DNA of 61,308 bases from Eubacteriales bacterium (GTDB lineage Bacteria > Bacillota > Clostridia > Lachnospirales > Lachnospiraceae): positions 1-61,308 of the forward strand of contig JAUNGJ010000009.1 in the NCBI GenBank assembly GCA_030524585.1, given 5' to 3'. The translations under genes and the position numbers were made by a program. The notes beneath the pieces were generated by a model. It was not told where the DNA came from. It made no database searches and saw only the letters and a program-made list of their open reading frames with translations. This document shows positions 18,086 to 25,721 of this stretch, one piece after another (position 1 is the stretch's first letter; each line of letters opens with the position of its first letter).

Positions 18086-19039
18086 ATGAAAAAAGGATGG
18101 AAGATATTTTGGATTATCTGTGGAATAGTGCTCGGTGTGGGAATTGTGTTCTGCATGGCCGGCAGATTTCTTGGAGCTACATTTGATGAAGTGGAAGCTG
18201 TGGTGGGAGACGGAATTACGCTTGGAAATGGAAACATTGTCAAATTGTGGGAGCTTCACGATTTTGTAGATTGGGATTCTTCAGATTGGGATTCAGTAGA
18301 TTGGGAGGACGATATGAATTATGAATACGGAGAGTGTGATGATGAACCGGATTCCAGAGACAGCTATCAGGAAATCCACAAGCTGGATATTGACGTCGGC
18401 GGTGTGGAACTGCAGATTTTACCATCGGATGATGAAGATATCCATGTGGTGACCAAAGGAATTTCTTCTAAGTTAAAGTATAGCTGTAAGCAGGATGGAG
18501 ATACTTTGGATATTAAAACGACAACGAAGCTTCATCTGATCAACCGCATAAGGCATGGCGCAATCTGGGTATATTTGCCGGAAAGGACGCTGGAGGAGGT
18601 TGATATATCCAATGCGGCGGGGATTATATATGTGGATACTGTCAATGCCAGGGAATTCAAAATCGATCTGGAAGCCGGCGAGTGTACCGTAGATGATTTT
18701 ACAGCCCGGGATGCTGATCTGGAATGCGGAGCAGGAGAAATTACTGCGTCGGGAACTGTGCTGCAGCAGATGGATGTAGAATGTGGTGTTGGAGAGATTG
18801 ACCTGACGATTCTGGGAGATGAAGCAGATTTTAGCTATGAAATAGAGTGTGGCGTTGGTGATGTGACAATTGGAGAACACCATTATAGTGGAATCGGATT
18901 TGAACAGAGTGGGCAGTATGAAGATGAATCGGAACACCACGAAGATGAATCGGAACATCATGAGGAAAAGCAGAATGGAAATAAGAAACTGTCCGTCGAT
19001 TGCGGTTTGGGTGACGTCTGTGTTGAGTTTGTGCAGTAG
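18086..19039 (+). CDS. DUF4097 beta-strand repeat protein, membrane-anchored
   Basis: Protein of 317 residues beginning immediately after the DUF1700 stop. One N-terminal transmembrane helix (about residues 5-28) is followed by an Asp/Trp-rich segment with three DW repeats (about residues 60-75). A DUF4097 right-handed beta-helix-like domain follows, recognisable from repeated units such as DLECGAGEITASG and DVECGVGEIDLTI. Near the end is a Glu/His-rich tandem repeat (EDESEHH twice). DUF4097 proteins occur in LiaFSR-like cell-envelope stress modules. It is probably extracytoplasmic. The acidic and His-rich segments could bind metal, which is inference. Confidence 0.85.
   Translation: MKKGWKIFWIICGIVLGVGIVFCMAGRFLGATFDEVEAVVGDGITLGNGNIVKLWELHDFVDWDSSDWDSVDWEDDMNYEYGECDDEPDSRDSYQEIHKLDIDVGGVELQILPSDDEDIHVVTKGISSKLKYSCKQDGDTLDIKTTTKLHLINRIRHGAIWVYLPERTLEEVDISNAAGIIYVDTVNAREFKIDLEAGECTVDDFTARDADLECGAGEITASGTVLQQMDVECGVGEIDLTILGDEADFSYEIECGVGDVTIGEHHYSGIGFEQSGQYEDESEHHEDESEHHEEKQNGNKKLSVDCGLGDVCVEFVQ
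18920..18961 (+). repeat. Tandem 21-bp repeat inside the DUF4097 gene
   Basis: Two adjacent 21-bp copies (18920-18940 and 18941-18961) differ only at two third-codon positions (cac/cat twice) and encode EDESEHH twice. The in-frame duplication lies in a flexible acidic linker and could vary in copy number between strains. Confidence 0.85.
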
Positions 19040-19062
19040 AAAAATTTAAGGAGGATAAGACT

Positions 19063-19257
19063 ATGGGACCAAAGAGATTATATCGTTCAAGAAATCAGCG
19101 CATGATCTGCGGAGTGTGTGGAGGAATTGCGGAATATTTTAATATTGATCCGACGATCATCCGTCTGGCGTTCGTGCTGTTTGGGATGACCGGAAGCGGG
19201 GTGCTGGTATATTTTGCAGCAGCCATTATTATTCCGGACGATGCGGCAGCTTATTAA
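19063..19257 (+). CDS. PspC-domain small membrane protein
   Basis: Protein of 64 residues consisting of one PspC domain: a basic N-terminus, MICGVCGGIAEYF, DPTIIRLAFV and a hydrophobic helix ending IIIPDD. PspC proteins act in envelope stress and toxin-like pathways. A strong AGGAGG site precedes the start, 23 bases after the DUF4097 gene. It closes the PadR-DUF1700-DUF4097-PspC operon. Confidence 0.93.
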   Translation: MGPKRLYRSRNQRMICGVCGGIAEYFNIDPTIIRLAFVLFGMTGSGVLVYFAAAIIIPDDAAAY

Positions 19258-19326
19258 CATTCGAGAAGTATGAACCGGGGACATTCTGTCAATACTTCCT
19301 GTAAGAGCAGGAAAGGGGCAGATATC

Positions 19327-19536
19327 ATGTCTAAGAAAAAAGAAAAACCGATTGATCTGCGCAGGATCACACCGGAAGAAAAATTAAAATATGAAATTGC
19401 AGAGGAACTGGGGCTTCTGGACAAAGTGTTAAGCGAAGGCTGGAAGTCTTTATCCTCCAAAGAAACCGGAAGAATAGGCGGGCTGATTACCAAAAAGCGA
19501 AGGGAAACTATAAAAAATAACAGAAATATTAATTAG
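19327..19536 (+). CDS. Alpha/beta-type small acid-soluble spore protein
   Basis: Protein of 69 residues related to the SASPs that coat and protect spore DNA. Two family segments are visible: KLKYEIAEELGLLDKV, the helix containing the GPR protease site region, and LSSKETGRIGGLITKK, corresponding to the conserved Gly-Gly segment. The ATG at 19327 follows AGGAAAGGGG; an in-frame ATG at 19270 lacks a good site. It implies that the organism sporulates. Expression by sigma-G is expected, but I could not locate a convincing sigma-G promoter in the 69 bases upstream. It is more basic and more divergent than the main Bacillus SASPs and may be a minor form. Confidence 0.8.
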   Translation: MSKKKEKPIDLRRITPEEKLKYEIAEELGLLDKVLSEGWKSLSSKETGRIGGLITKKRRETIKNNRNIN

Positions 19537-19619
19537 TATGAACATTTCGTGTCATTACTTGCAAAGGAGACTGCGGTTTGCTACAATTTTTTAAATCGGA
19601 TAATATTGCAGGTGGTTGT

Positions 19620-20312
19620 ATGAACGAGACGATTCGAGTGTTGGATGTTAATATAGACAATTGTTCGGCAAAGCAGGCGATGAAGGCGTCGGTGGAATAT
19701 ATGGGGACGGCTGTGACCAGTGTGGTGGAGCTTGTTACCATAGAAGCACTTCTGTGTGCTAAGGACGAGCCTGAGCTTAAGGCAGCCATTGAGCAGAGTG
19801 ATCTGGTTCTGCCGGGACAGAAGGAGATTCTTGAGGCGGCTGGAATTGCTGAGACAAGACGGATTCAGGAAACGAATGCCCAGACCTATCTTAAGATGTA
19901 CCTGAAGTATCTTCACAAGAACCACTGCAGGATATATCTGCTGGTAGAGACTGAAGAAGAGCTGGACGGGCTGACAGCCTGTCTGTCTGCCTGTTACAGG
20001 GGGATTCAGATCGTGGGTGCGGCAAAGGTGGCCCCGGGATCAGAAACCGATGATATGCTGGTGAATGCAATTAACGGAGTTGAGGCTGACAGCGTAATTG
20101 CCATACTCTCTCCGCCGGTGCAGGAGGAATTTATAGCGAGAAACCGGAGTCTGATAAACGCCAGAATGTGGCTGGGGGCAGGGAAGCTCATGGAACCAAT
20201 TTATAAAGAGGAATCAAGACGGGGAAGATGGCGTTCCTTTGTCGATCGTCTTTTCTTTAAGAGAGAGATAGAAAAGAACCGGCGGGAGATGAAAGTACAG
20301 GAAGAAATTTAA
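19620..20312 (+). CDS. Divergent WecG/TagA/CpsF-family glycosyltransferase-like protein
   Basis: Protein of 230 residues related to GT26 enzymes that add ManNAc to undecaprenyl-linked GlcNAc in teichoic acid or polysaccharide synthesis. Recognisable segments are ALLCAKDEPELKAAIEQSDLVLP, AKVAPGSETDDMLVNAIN and the C-terminal RSLINARMWLGAGKLME (shown in parts). The segment after VLP reads GQKEIL, where typical members have an Asp-Gly motif with the proposed catalytic Asp, so activity is doubtful. The start is ambiguous: ATG 19620 with AGGTGG is used here, but TTG at 19578 with AGGAGA seven bases upstream would add 14 residues. It ends in a basic tail (KREIEKNRREMK) that could contact the membrane. 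A terminator follows. Confidence 0.7.
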   Translation: MNETIRVLDVNIDNCSAKQAMKASVEYMGTAVTSVVELVTIEALLCAKDEPELKAAIEQSDLVLPGQKEILEAAGIAETRRIQETNAQTYLKMYLKYLHKNHCRIYLLVETEEELDGLTACLSACYRGIQIVGAAKVAPGSETDDMLVNAINGVEADSVIAILSPPVQEEFIARNRSLINARMWLGAGKLMEPIYKEESRRGRWRSFVDRLFFKREIEKNRREMKVQEEI

Positions 20313-20378
20313 AATCCCGCGAAAGTATTTTGTACACTATTTCCAGAATAGAAAAATTGAAAATGGATTCAAAAAAGT

Positions 20379-20420
20379 GAGGAAATTAACAAAAATATGT
20401 GATTTCCTCTTTCTTTTTTT
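20379..20420 (+). terminator. Rho-independent terminator after the TagA-like gene
   Basis: An 8-bp stem (gaggaaat at 20379-20386, atttcctc at 20402-20409) with a 15-base loop precedes a T-rich tract (tttcttttttt). It separates the TagA-like gene from the PucR-type regulator. Confidence 0.65.
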
Positions 20421-20524
20421 GTTGATTTATATTAAGATAGGAAATAGTAATATGCATAACTAGGCAAATGAGAGTGTGAGATATTGTGAAAAATGCATAT
20501 TGAAATCAGTGGAGGAGATGGAAT

Positions 20525-21613
20525 ATGATATCTAATCAGATACTTCAAAACACAATTGATGGGTTGAAGGGAATCACAAGAATTGATTTATGCGTAATGG
20601 ATACTGATGGAAAGTCTCTTGCGAGTACATTTGCCGAGCAGGGGCATTACGAGGAAGCAGTACTGTCTTTTGTGGAGTCTCCTGCGGACAGCCAGGTGAT
20701 TCAGGGATATCAGTTTTTTAAGATATTCGATGAACATCAGTTGGAGTACATATTGCTGGCGAATGGTGGAAGTGACGAAGTATATATGGTAGGCAAGATT
20801 GCGGTCTTCCAGATACAGAATCTTCTGATTGCGTACAAAGAGCGGTTTGACAAGGATAATTTTATTAAAAATCTTCTGTTGGACAACCTGCTTTTGGTGG
20901 ACATTTATAACAGAGCCAAAAAATTACATATTGACACAGAAGCAAGACGTGTTATCTTTATTGTGGAGACAGATCATGAGAAGGACAGCAATAAGATGGA
21001 CAATATTCGGAATGCTCTCAGCAGCAAAACGAAGGATTTCATTACAGCGGTTGATGAGAAAGATATTATCGTTGTAAAGGAGCTGGGGAATGGCGAGGGG
21101 TATCCGGAGCTTGAGAAGTCGGCGGCCGGTCTTCTGGATGTTCTGAAGAGTGAAGGTGAAGATGATGTGAGGATCGCCTATGGAACCATTGTGAATGACA
21201 TCAAAGAGGTTTCAAAGTCCTATAAGGAGGCGAAGCTTGCATTGGATGTAGGTAAGATATTCTTCGATGAGAAGAACATTATCGCCTATAGCACATTGGG
21301 AATTGGTCGTTTAATTTATCAGCTTCCGATTCCGCTTTGTAAGATGTTTATCCGTGAAATTTTTGAGGGGAAATCTCCGGATGAATTCGACGAGGAAACA
21401 CTGGCAACCATTAATAAGTTTTTTGAGAACAGCCTGAATGTTTCCGAGACATCGAGACAGCTTTATATTCATCGCAACACACTGGTGTACAGATTGGATA
21501 AGCTGCAGAAAAGTACAGGACTCGACTTGAGAGTATTTGAGGACGCCATTACGTTTAAGATCGCACTCATGGTGGTCAAATACATGAAATACATGGAGTC
21601 GATGGAGTATTAA
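20525..21613 (+). CDS. PucR/CdaR-type transcriptional regulator upstream of ftsEX
   Basis: Protein of 362 residues. The C-terminal 55 residues are the PucR-type HTH (NVSETSRQLYIHRNTLVYRLDKLQ, shown in parts: NVSETSRQLY and HRNTLVYRLDKL). The middle resembles the GGDEF-like CdaR domain (IAYGTIVNDIKEVSKSYKEA). The N-terminus could be a sensory domain with the feature MDTDGKSLAS. Such regulators usually respond to sugar acids or purines. Here it ends 17 bases before ftsE on the same strand, so it may share a transcript with cell-division genes. A GGAGGAG site precedes the ATG. Target genes unknown. Confidence 0.82.
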   Translation: MISNQILQNTIDGLKGITRIDLCVMDTDGKSLASTFAEQGHYEEAVLSFVESPADSQVIQGYQFFKIFDEHQLEYILLANGGSDEVYMVGKIAVFQIQNLLIAYKERFDKDNFIKNLLLDNLLLVDIYNRAKKLHIDTEARRVIFIVETDHEKDSNKMDNIRNALSSKTKDFITAVDEKDIIVVKELGNGEGYPELEKSAAGLLDVLKSEGEDDVRIAYGTIVNDIKEVSKSYKEAKLALDVGKIFFDEKNIIAYSTLGIGRLIYQLPIPLCKMFIREIFEGKSPDEFDEETLATINKFFENSLNVSETSRQLYIHRNTLVYRLDKLQKSTGLDLRVFEDAITFKIALMVVKYMKYMESMEY

Positions 21614-21630
21614 ATAATTAGGAGGACAGT

Positions 21631-22317
21631 ATGATTGAATTAACGGAAGTAACGAAAGAGTACTCGAAAGGGGTTTCTGCCCTGAACGGCGTAAATCTTA
21701 AGATCGAGCAGGGCGAATTTGTATTTATCGTGGGCGACAGCGGCTCCGGTAAATCAACGTTGATTCGTCTGATCATGAAAGAATTGGAACCTACATCAGG
21801 AAAGATTATTGTGAATGGTCAGGATCTTGGCAGATTAAAACATAGAAAGATTCCGATGTACCGCAGGGGAATCGGTGTGGTATTCCAGGATTTCCGCCTG
21901 CTGAAGGATCGTAATATTTATGAAAATATTGCATTTGCACAGCGGGTTGTAGAGACGCCTACCCGAATCATTAAGAAGAAGGTTCCGGCAGCGCTGTCTC
22001 TGGTAGGATTGGCGCAGAAGTATAAGTCTTTTCCGAAGGAGTTATCCGGCGGTGAGCAGCAGCGTGTGGCGATTGCCAGAGCGATTGTGAATGAACCGGC
22101 GATTCTTCTGGCGGATGAGCCTACCGGTAACCTTGACCCGACAAATTCATGGGAGATCATGAAGCTTCTTGAGGAGGCGAATGACCGAGGAACAACGGTA
22201 TTGGTTGTTACCCATAACCAGGAAATCGTAAACGAGATGAAAAAGCGCGTAATCACAATGAAAAAAGGGGTTATTGTAAGCGACGAAAAAAGGGGTGGGT
22301 ATAACAATGAGAATTAG
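21631..22317 (+). CDS. ftsE: Cell division ATP-binding protein FtsE
   Basis: ABC-type ATPase of 228 residues that pairs with FtsX and transmits ATP hydrolysis to a periplasmic or extracellular murein hydrolase at the septum or side wall. Walker A GDSGSGKST, signature LSGGEQQR and Walker B ILLADEPTGNLD are all intact. AGGAGG precedes the ATG. The stop lies 8 bases inside ftsX, so the two are translationally coupled. Confidence 0.97.
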   Translation: MIELTEVTKEYSKGVSALNGVNLKIEQGEFVFIVGDSGSGKSTLIRLIMKELEPTSGKIIVNGQDLGRLKHRKIPMYRRGIGVVFQDFRLLKDRNIYENIAFAQRVVETPTRIIKKKVPAALSLVGLAQKYKSFPKELSGGEQQRVAIARAIVNEPAILLADEPTGNLDPTNSWEIMKLLEEANDRGTTVLVVTHNQEIVNEMKKRVITMKKGVIVSDEKRGGYNNEN

Positions 22318-23215
22318 TACGATCGGATATTCTACGAAACAGGGATTTAAGAACATAGGAAGAAATAAGATGTTTTCGATTGCGTCAATTGCAACGATGG
22401 CAGCCTGTATCCTCCTGTTTGGTATTTTCTTTTCAATTGTAACCAACTTTAGATATATTGTGCAGAAGGCAGAAGAGGGAGTTGCCATTACGGTTATGTT
22501 TGATGAGGATGCAACAGATGCACAGATAAAGAAGATTGGGGAAGAGCTGGCAGCCTGTGACGGAGTTCTGGATATTAATTTTGTGTCTGCAGATGATGCG
22601 TGGGATCAGTTTAAGGATGATTATTTCGGTGAGGCAAAGGAGCTTGCTGACGGATTTAAAGATGACAATCCATTAAGCGGTTCCGATAACTATGAGGTGT
22701 ATATGGACGATGTGTCCAAGCAGAAGGATGTGGTTGCTTTTGCTGAGAAGCTGGATGGAGTCCGCAAGGTCAATAAGTCGGATGTGGTTGCCAAGACACT
22801 TACCAGTGTGAATAAGCTGATTAGCTATGTATCAATTGTTTTAATTGGAATTTTGCTGGCAGTATCTATTTTCCTGATCAGCAATACGGTTACCATGGGT
22901 ATTACAGTGCGAAGAGAAGAAATCGCGATTATGAAATATATTGGCGCCAAGGATGGATTCGTCCGGCTGCCTTTTGTAATAGAGGGTCTGGCTATTGGCG
23001 TGATTGGAGCAATTATTCCGCTGGTAGGTCTGTATTTCCTGTATGACAAGGCAGTGGCGTATATAATGACTAAATTCAGCCTGCTGAATAATATTGTGGA
23101 ATTCCTTCCGGTAACGACGGTGTACCGTACACTTCTTCCGGTAGGATTGATTCTGGGAGTTGGCATCGGCTTCCTGGGAAGTTTCTTTACAATCCGCAAG
23201 CACCTGAGAGTGTAA
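22307..23215 (+). CDS. ftsX: Cell division protein FtsX
   Basis: Membrane partner of FtsE, 302 residues: a cytoplasmic N-terminus, TM1 at about residues 22-45, a large extracellular domain (about 50-170) that in this family binds the hydrolase coiled coil, and three C-terminal transmembrane segments within the FtsX/MacB-type permease fold (TMGITVRREEIAIMKYIGA, shown only in part). The ATG at 22307 inside ftsE is preferred over an in-frame GTG at 22295. The hydrolase gene follows directly. Confidence 0.96.
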   Translation: MRISTIGYSTKQGFKNIGRNKMFSIASIATMAACILLFGIFFSIVTNFRYIVQKAEEGVAITVMFDEDATDAQIKKIGEELAACDGVLDINFVSADDAWDQFKDDYFGEAKELADGFKDDNPLSGSDNYEVYMDDVSKQKDVVAFAEKLDGVRKVNKSDVVAKTLTSVNKLISYVSIVLIGILLAVSIFLISNTVTMGITVRREEIAIMKYIGAKDGFVRLPFVIEGLAIGVIGAIIPLVGLYFLYDKAVAYIMTKFSLLNNIVEFLPVTTVYRTLLPVGLILGVGIGFLGSFFTIRKHLRV

Positions 23216-23275
23216 TAACAGGCAGCCTGGGAGTATATGGTAACTAGTAGGGTAAGCAAAAAAGGGAGACAGACT

Positions 23276-24394
23276 ATGAAGGGTAAAAGATTAGTAAGTA
23301 TATTATTGACACTCACGCTTGCATTTGGCATGGTGATGCAGGTTCAGGCTTCTTCAATCAGTGAGACCCAGAAAAAGGGCGAGGAACTGCAGTCACAGAA
23401 GAGTGCGGCGGAAGCTGAGAAAAAAGAGCTTACAAACCAGCTGAATACACTGATTACTGAGATGGATCAGACAGCTTCTGATATTGAAGCGAAGCAGGAT
23501 GAGATTGCAGAGAAAGAAGATGAGCTGATTCAGGCGCAGATTGATGAGAATAATCAGTATGAGAGCATGAAGAAGCGCATCAAGTACATGTATGAGAATG
23601 GCAATACGCAGTTTATTGAGATTCTCCTGGAATCCAAGAGTATTGGCGATTTCCTGAATAATGCAGAGTATATTGCGCAGATTTCTGAATATGATAGAAA
23701 TATGCTGACAGAGTTTCAGGATACAGTGAAGCTTGTTGATAAACAGAAGACTGCTCTGGAAGATGAGAAGGCTGAACTGGAGACGTTGCAGACGGAACTT
23801 CAGGCGAAGCAGGATAAGCTGAATACTTTGTTGGAAGAAAAGGCAGATGAGATCAGCGATCTGGAAGTGGCAATCGGAGAGAATGCAGCCAAGCTAAAGG
23901 CGCTGCAGGAAGCGGCGGCTGAGCAGGCAAGACTACAGCAGGAAGCAGTTACGCCGGTAACTCCAACGCCTGCACCGCAGCCGCCGATCACGCCAACGCC
24001 GAGTGGAAATGGAAAGTTAAGCAATCCGTGTCCGTCAGGATGGGTTAGCAGTTACTTTGGAGGCAGAGATTCACCGGGAGGTATCGGAAGCAGTAACCAT
24101 AAGGGACAGGATTTTGCGGCCAGCTCAGGCAGCCCAATCTATGCGGCAGCCAGCGGGACAGTTACAACTGTAAGCTATAACTCTGCAAGAGGTAATTACG
24201 TGGTGGTCAACCACGGCGGTGGTCTGTCTACACTGTATCAGCACTGCAGTGCGATATATGTAAGTGCGGGACAGTCTGTAAGCTGCGGGCAGAATATTGC
24301 AGCAGTAGGAACTACGGGAATTTCTACCGGACCGCATCTTCATTTTGAAGTGTGGGAGAATAGTACTCCAGTAGATCCGAGATATTATCTGTAG
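23276..24394 (+). CDS. Secreted CwlO/PcsB-like M23 murein hydrolase
   Basis: Extracellular peptidoglycan endopeptidase of 372 residues. A signal peptide (cleaved near VQA-SS) leads to a coiled coil of about 190 residues with the PcsB/CwlO-type segment YMYENGNTQ and SIGDFLNNAEYI. A Pro-rich linker follows (PTPAPQPPITPTPS), then a C-terminal LytM/M23 domain. The zinc ligands are present: His and Asp in HKGQDF and the His pair in GPHLHFEV. The ATG at 23276 behind AAAGGGAGA is preferred over one at 23237. Being next to ftsEX, it is the likely hydrolase activated by that complex. Confidence 0.93.
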   Translation: MKGKRLVSILLTLTLAFGMVMQVQASSISETQKKGEELQSQKSAAEAEKKELTNQLNTLITEMDQTASDIEAKQDEIAEKEDELIQAQIDENNQYESMKKRIKYMYENGNTQFIEILLESKSIGDFLNNAEYIAQISEYDRNMLTEFQDTVKLVDKQKTALEDEKAELETLQTELQAKQDKLNTLLEEKADEISDLEVAIGENAAKLKALQEAAAEQARLQQEAVTPVTPTPAPQPPITPTPSGNGKLSNPCPSGWVSSYFGGRDSPGGIGSSNHKGQDFAASSGSPIYAAASGTVTTVSYNSARGNYVVVNHGGGLSTLYQHCSAIYVSAGQSVSCGQNIAAVGTTGISTGPHLHFEVWENSTPVDPRYYL

Positions 24395-24447
24395 CGGACA
24401 GAAAAGGCAAAGCCTTAAAGATCCGTTCGCTTTATGGGGTAGATAGA

Positions 24448-25665
24448 ATGAAGAATAATAGAGGATTTATAAGAGGGGCGCTTTTAGGCGCCCTTACTGT
24501 GTTATTAATCGTAGGAACCGTTTCCTGCGGAGTGGATCTCCCAGGAGTTCGGAATATTGTAAGAAATGCTGTAAAAGATGAAGATTCTGAAGACCATACA
24601 GAAACCGTAGACAGTGCTGCGGAGACGAAGCTGGAGCTGCTGGAACAGCTAATTGACAGTTACTATATGGGAGACAAGGATAAGGAAGCTTTGACGGAGG
24701 GACTATATAAAGGGTATATTGACGGACTTGGCGATCCTTATTCGGTGTATTATGATGAGGAAGAGACCGAAGCTCTGCAGGAAAGTACCTCCGGCGAATA
24801 CAGCGGAGTTGGAGCAGTACTCACCCAGGATGCAGAGACCGGAATGATTACCATTCTCCAGGTATATCCGGATTCACCGGCGGAAGAGGCAGGACTTGAG
24901 GATAATGACATTCTGTACAGGGTAAATGATGAGGAAGTTACGGGAATTGATCTGACAGAAGTAGTCAGCCATATCAAGGGAGAAGAAGGCACAACTGTCG
25001 ATATCACTGTGCTTCGCGGAGATGCGGCAGAGGAGATTACGGTTACGGCGACCCGCAGAAAGATTGAAGCGGTGACGGTTTCTTACGAAATGAAGGAAGG
25101 GAATATTGGCTATATCCGGGTGACAGAATTTGACAGCGTAACCTATGAGCAGTACAAGGCGGCGCTGGAAGAGCTGGAGAATCAGGGGATGCAGGGATTG
25201 GTCGTAGACCTCAGGAGCAATCCGGGCGGTAATCTGGATACGGTCGTTGATATGCTGGATCTGATGCTTCCGGAAGGGACGGTGGTCTCTATGGAGGATA
25301 AACAGGGAGAGGAAACGGTATACTCTTCTGACGAAGAACACAAATTTACCAAACCGCTGGCGGTTCTTATGAATGGTTACAGCGCCAGTGCATCTGAGAT
25401 TTATGCGGGCGCCATTCAGGATTACGGCGCAGGAGAGATTGTGGGAACCCAATCCTACGGAAAAGGAGTGGTGCAGCAGATTTTTGATCTAAGAGACGGA
25501 ACCAGCGTGAAGCTGACCATCGCAGAGTATTTTACACCAAGCGGCAGAAGTATTAACGGCGAAGGTGTTACCCCAGATGTTGAAATCGAATATGAACCGG
25601 ATGAGAACAATCCGGATTATGATAATCAGCTTGAGAAGGCAATTGAAGTAGTGCAGAATAAATAG
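24448..25665 (+). CDS. S41 C-terminal processing peptidase (CtpA/CtpB-like)
   Basis: Membrane-anchored serine protease of 405 residues. An N-terminal signal anchor with a Cys at residue 27 (VGTVSCGVD, possibly a lipobox) is followed by a PDZ domain (about residues 105-190, GVGAVLTQD). The S41 core contains the Ser-Lys dyad: Ser in NGYSASASE and Lys in SYGKGVVQ. Related proteases trim extracytoplasmic proteins, including cell-wall hydrolase regulators and sporulation signals. It lies 53 bases after the FtsEX-dependent hydrolase gene, and a functional link is plausible but unproven. Confidence 0.93.
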   Translation: MKNNRGFIRGALLGALTVLLIVGTVSCGVDLPGVRNIVRNAVKDEDSEDHTETVDSAAETKLELLEQLIDSYYMGDKDKEALTEGLYKGYIDGLGDPYSVYYDEEETEALQESTSGEYSGVGAVLTQDAETGMITILQVYPDSPAEEAGLEDNDILYRVNDEEVTGIDLTEVVSHIKGEEGTTVDITVLRGDAAEEITVTATRRKIEAVTVSYEMKEGNIGYIRVTEFDSVTYEQYKAALEELENQGMQGLVVDLRSNPGGNLDTVVDMLDLMLPEGTVVSMEDKQGEETVYSSDEEHKFTKPLAVLMNGYSASASEIYAGAIQDYGAGEIVGTQSYGKGVVQQIFDLRDGTSVKLTIAEYFTPSGRSINGEGVTPDVEIEYEPDENNPDYDNQLEKAIEVVQNK

Positions 25666-25671
25666 TATAAT
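25643..25671 (+). promoter_or_regulatory. Putative promoter of the pyrC-pyrF-pyrK-pyrD operon
   Basis: TTGAAG (25643-25648), a 17-bp spacer and TATAAT (25666-25671) sit across the 3' end of the protease gene. The leader is only about 45 bases with a short GC-rich hairpin (tgcgccggatgcgca). It is too short for a classic PyrR attenuator, so regulation, if any, must work differently. Confidence 0.6.
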
Positions 25672-25721
25672 AGAAAAAGATGCGCCGGATGCGCAAAATA
25701 TTGGGAAAGGAACAGAATATC

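Noticed and set aside
25672-25721. PyrR attenuator before pyrC
   Set aside because: Only about 45 bases of leader, with no terminator/antiterminator pair and no PyrR-binding loop recognised.
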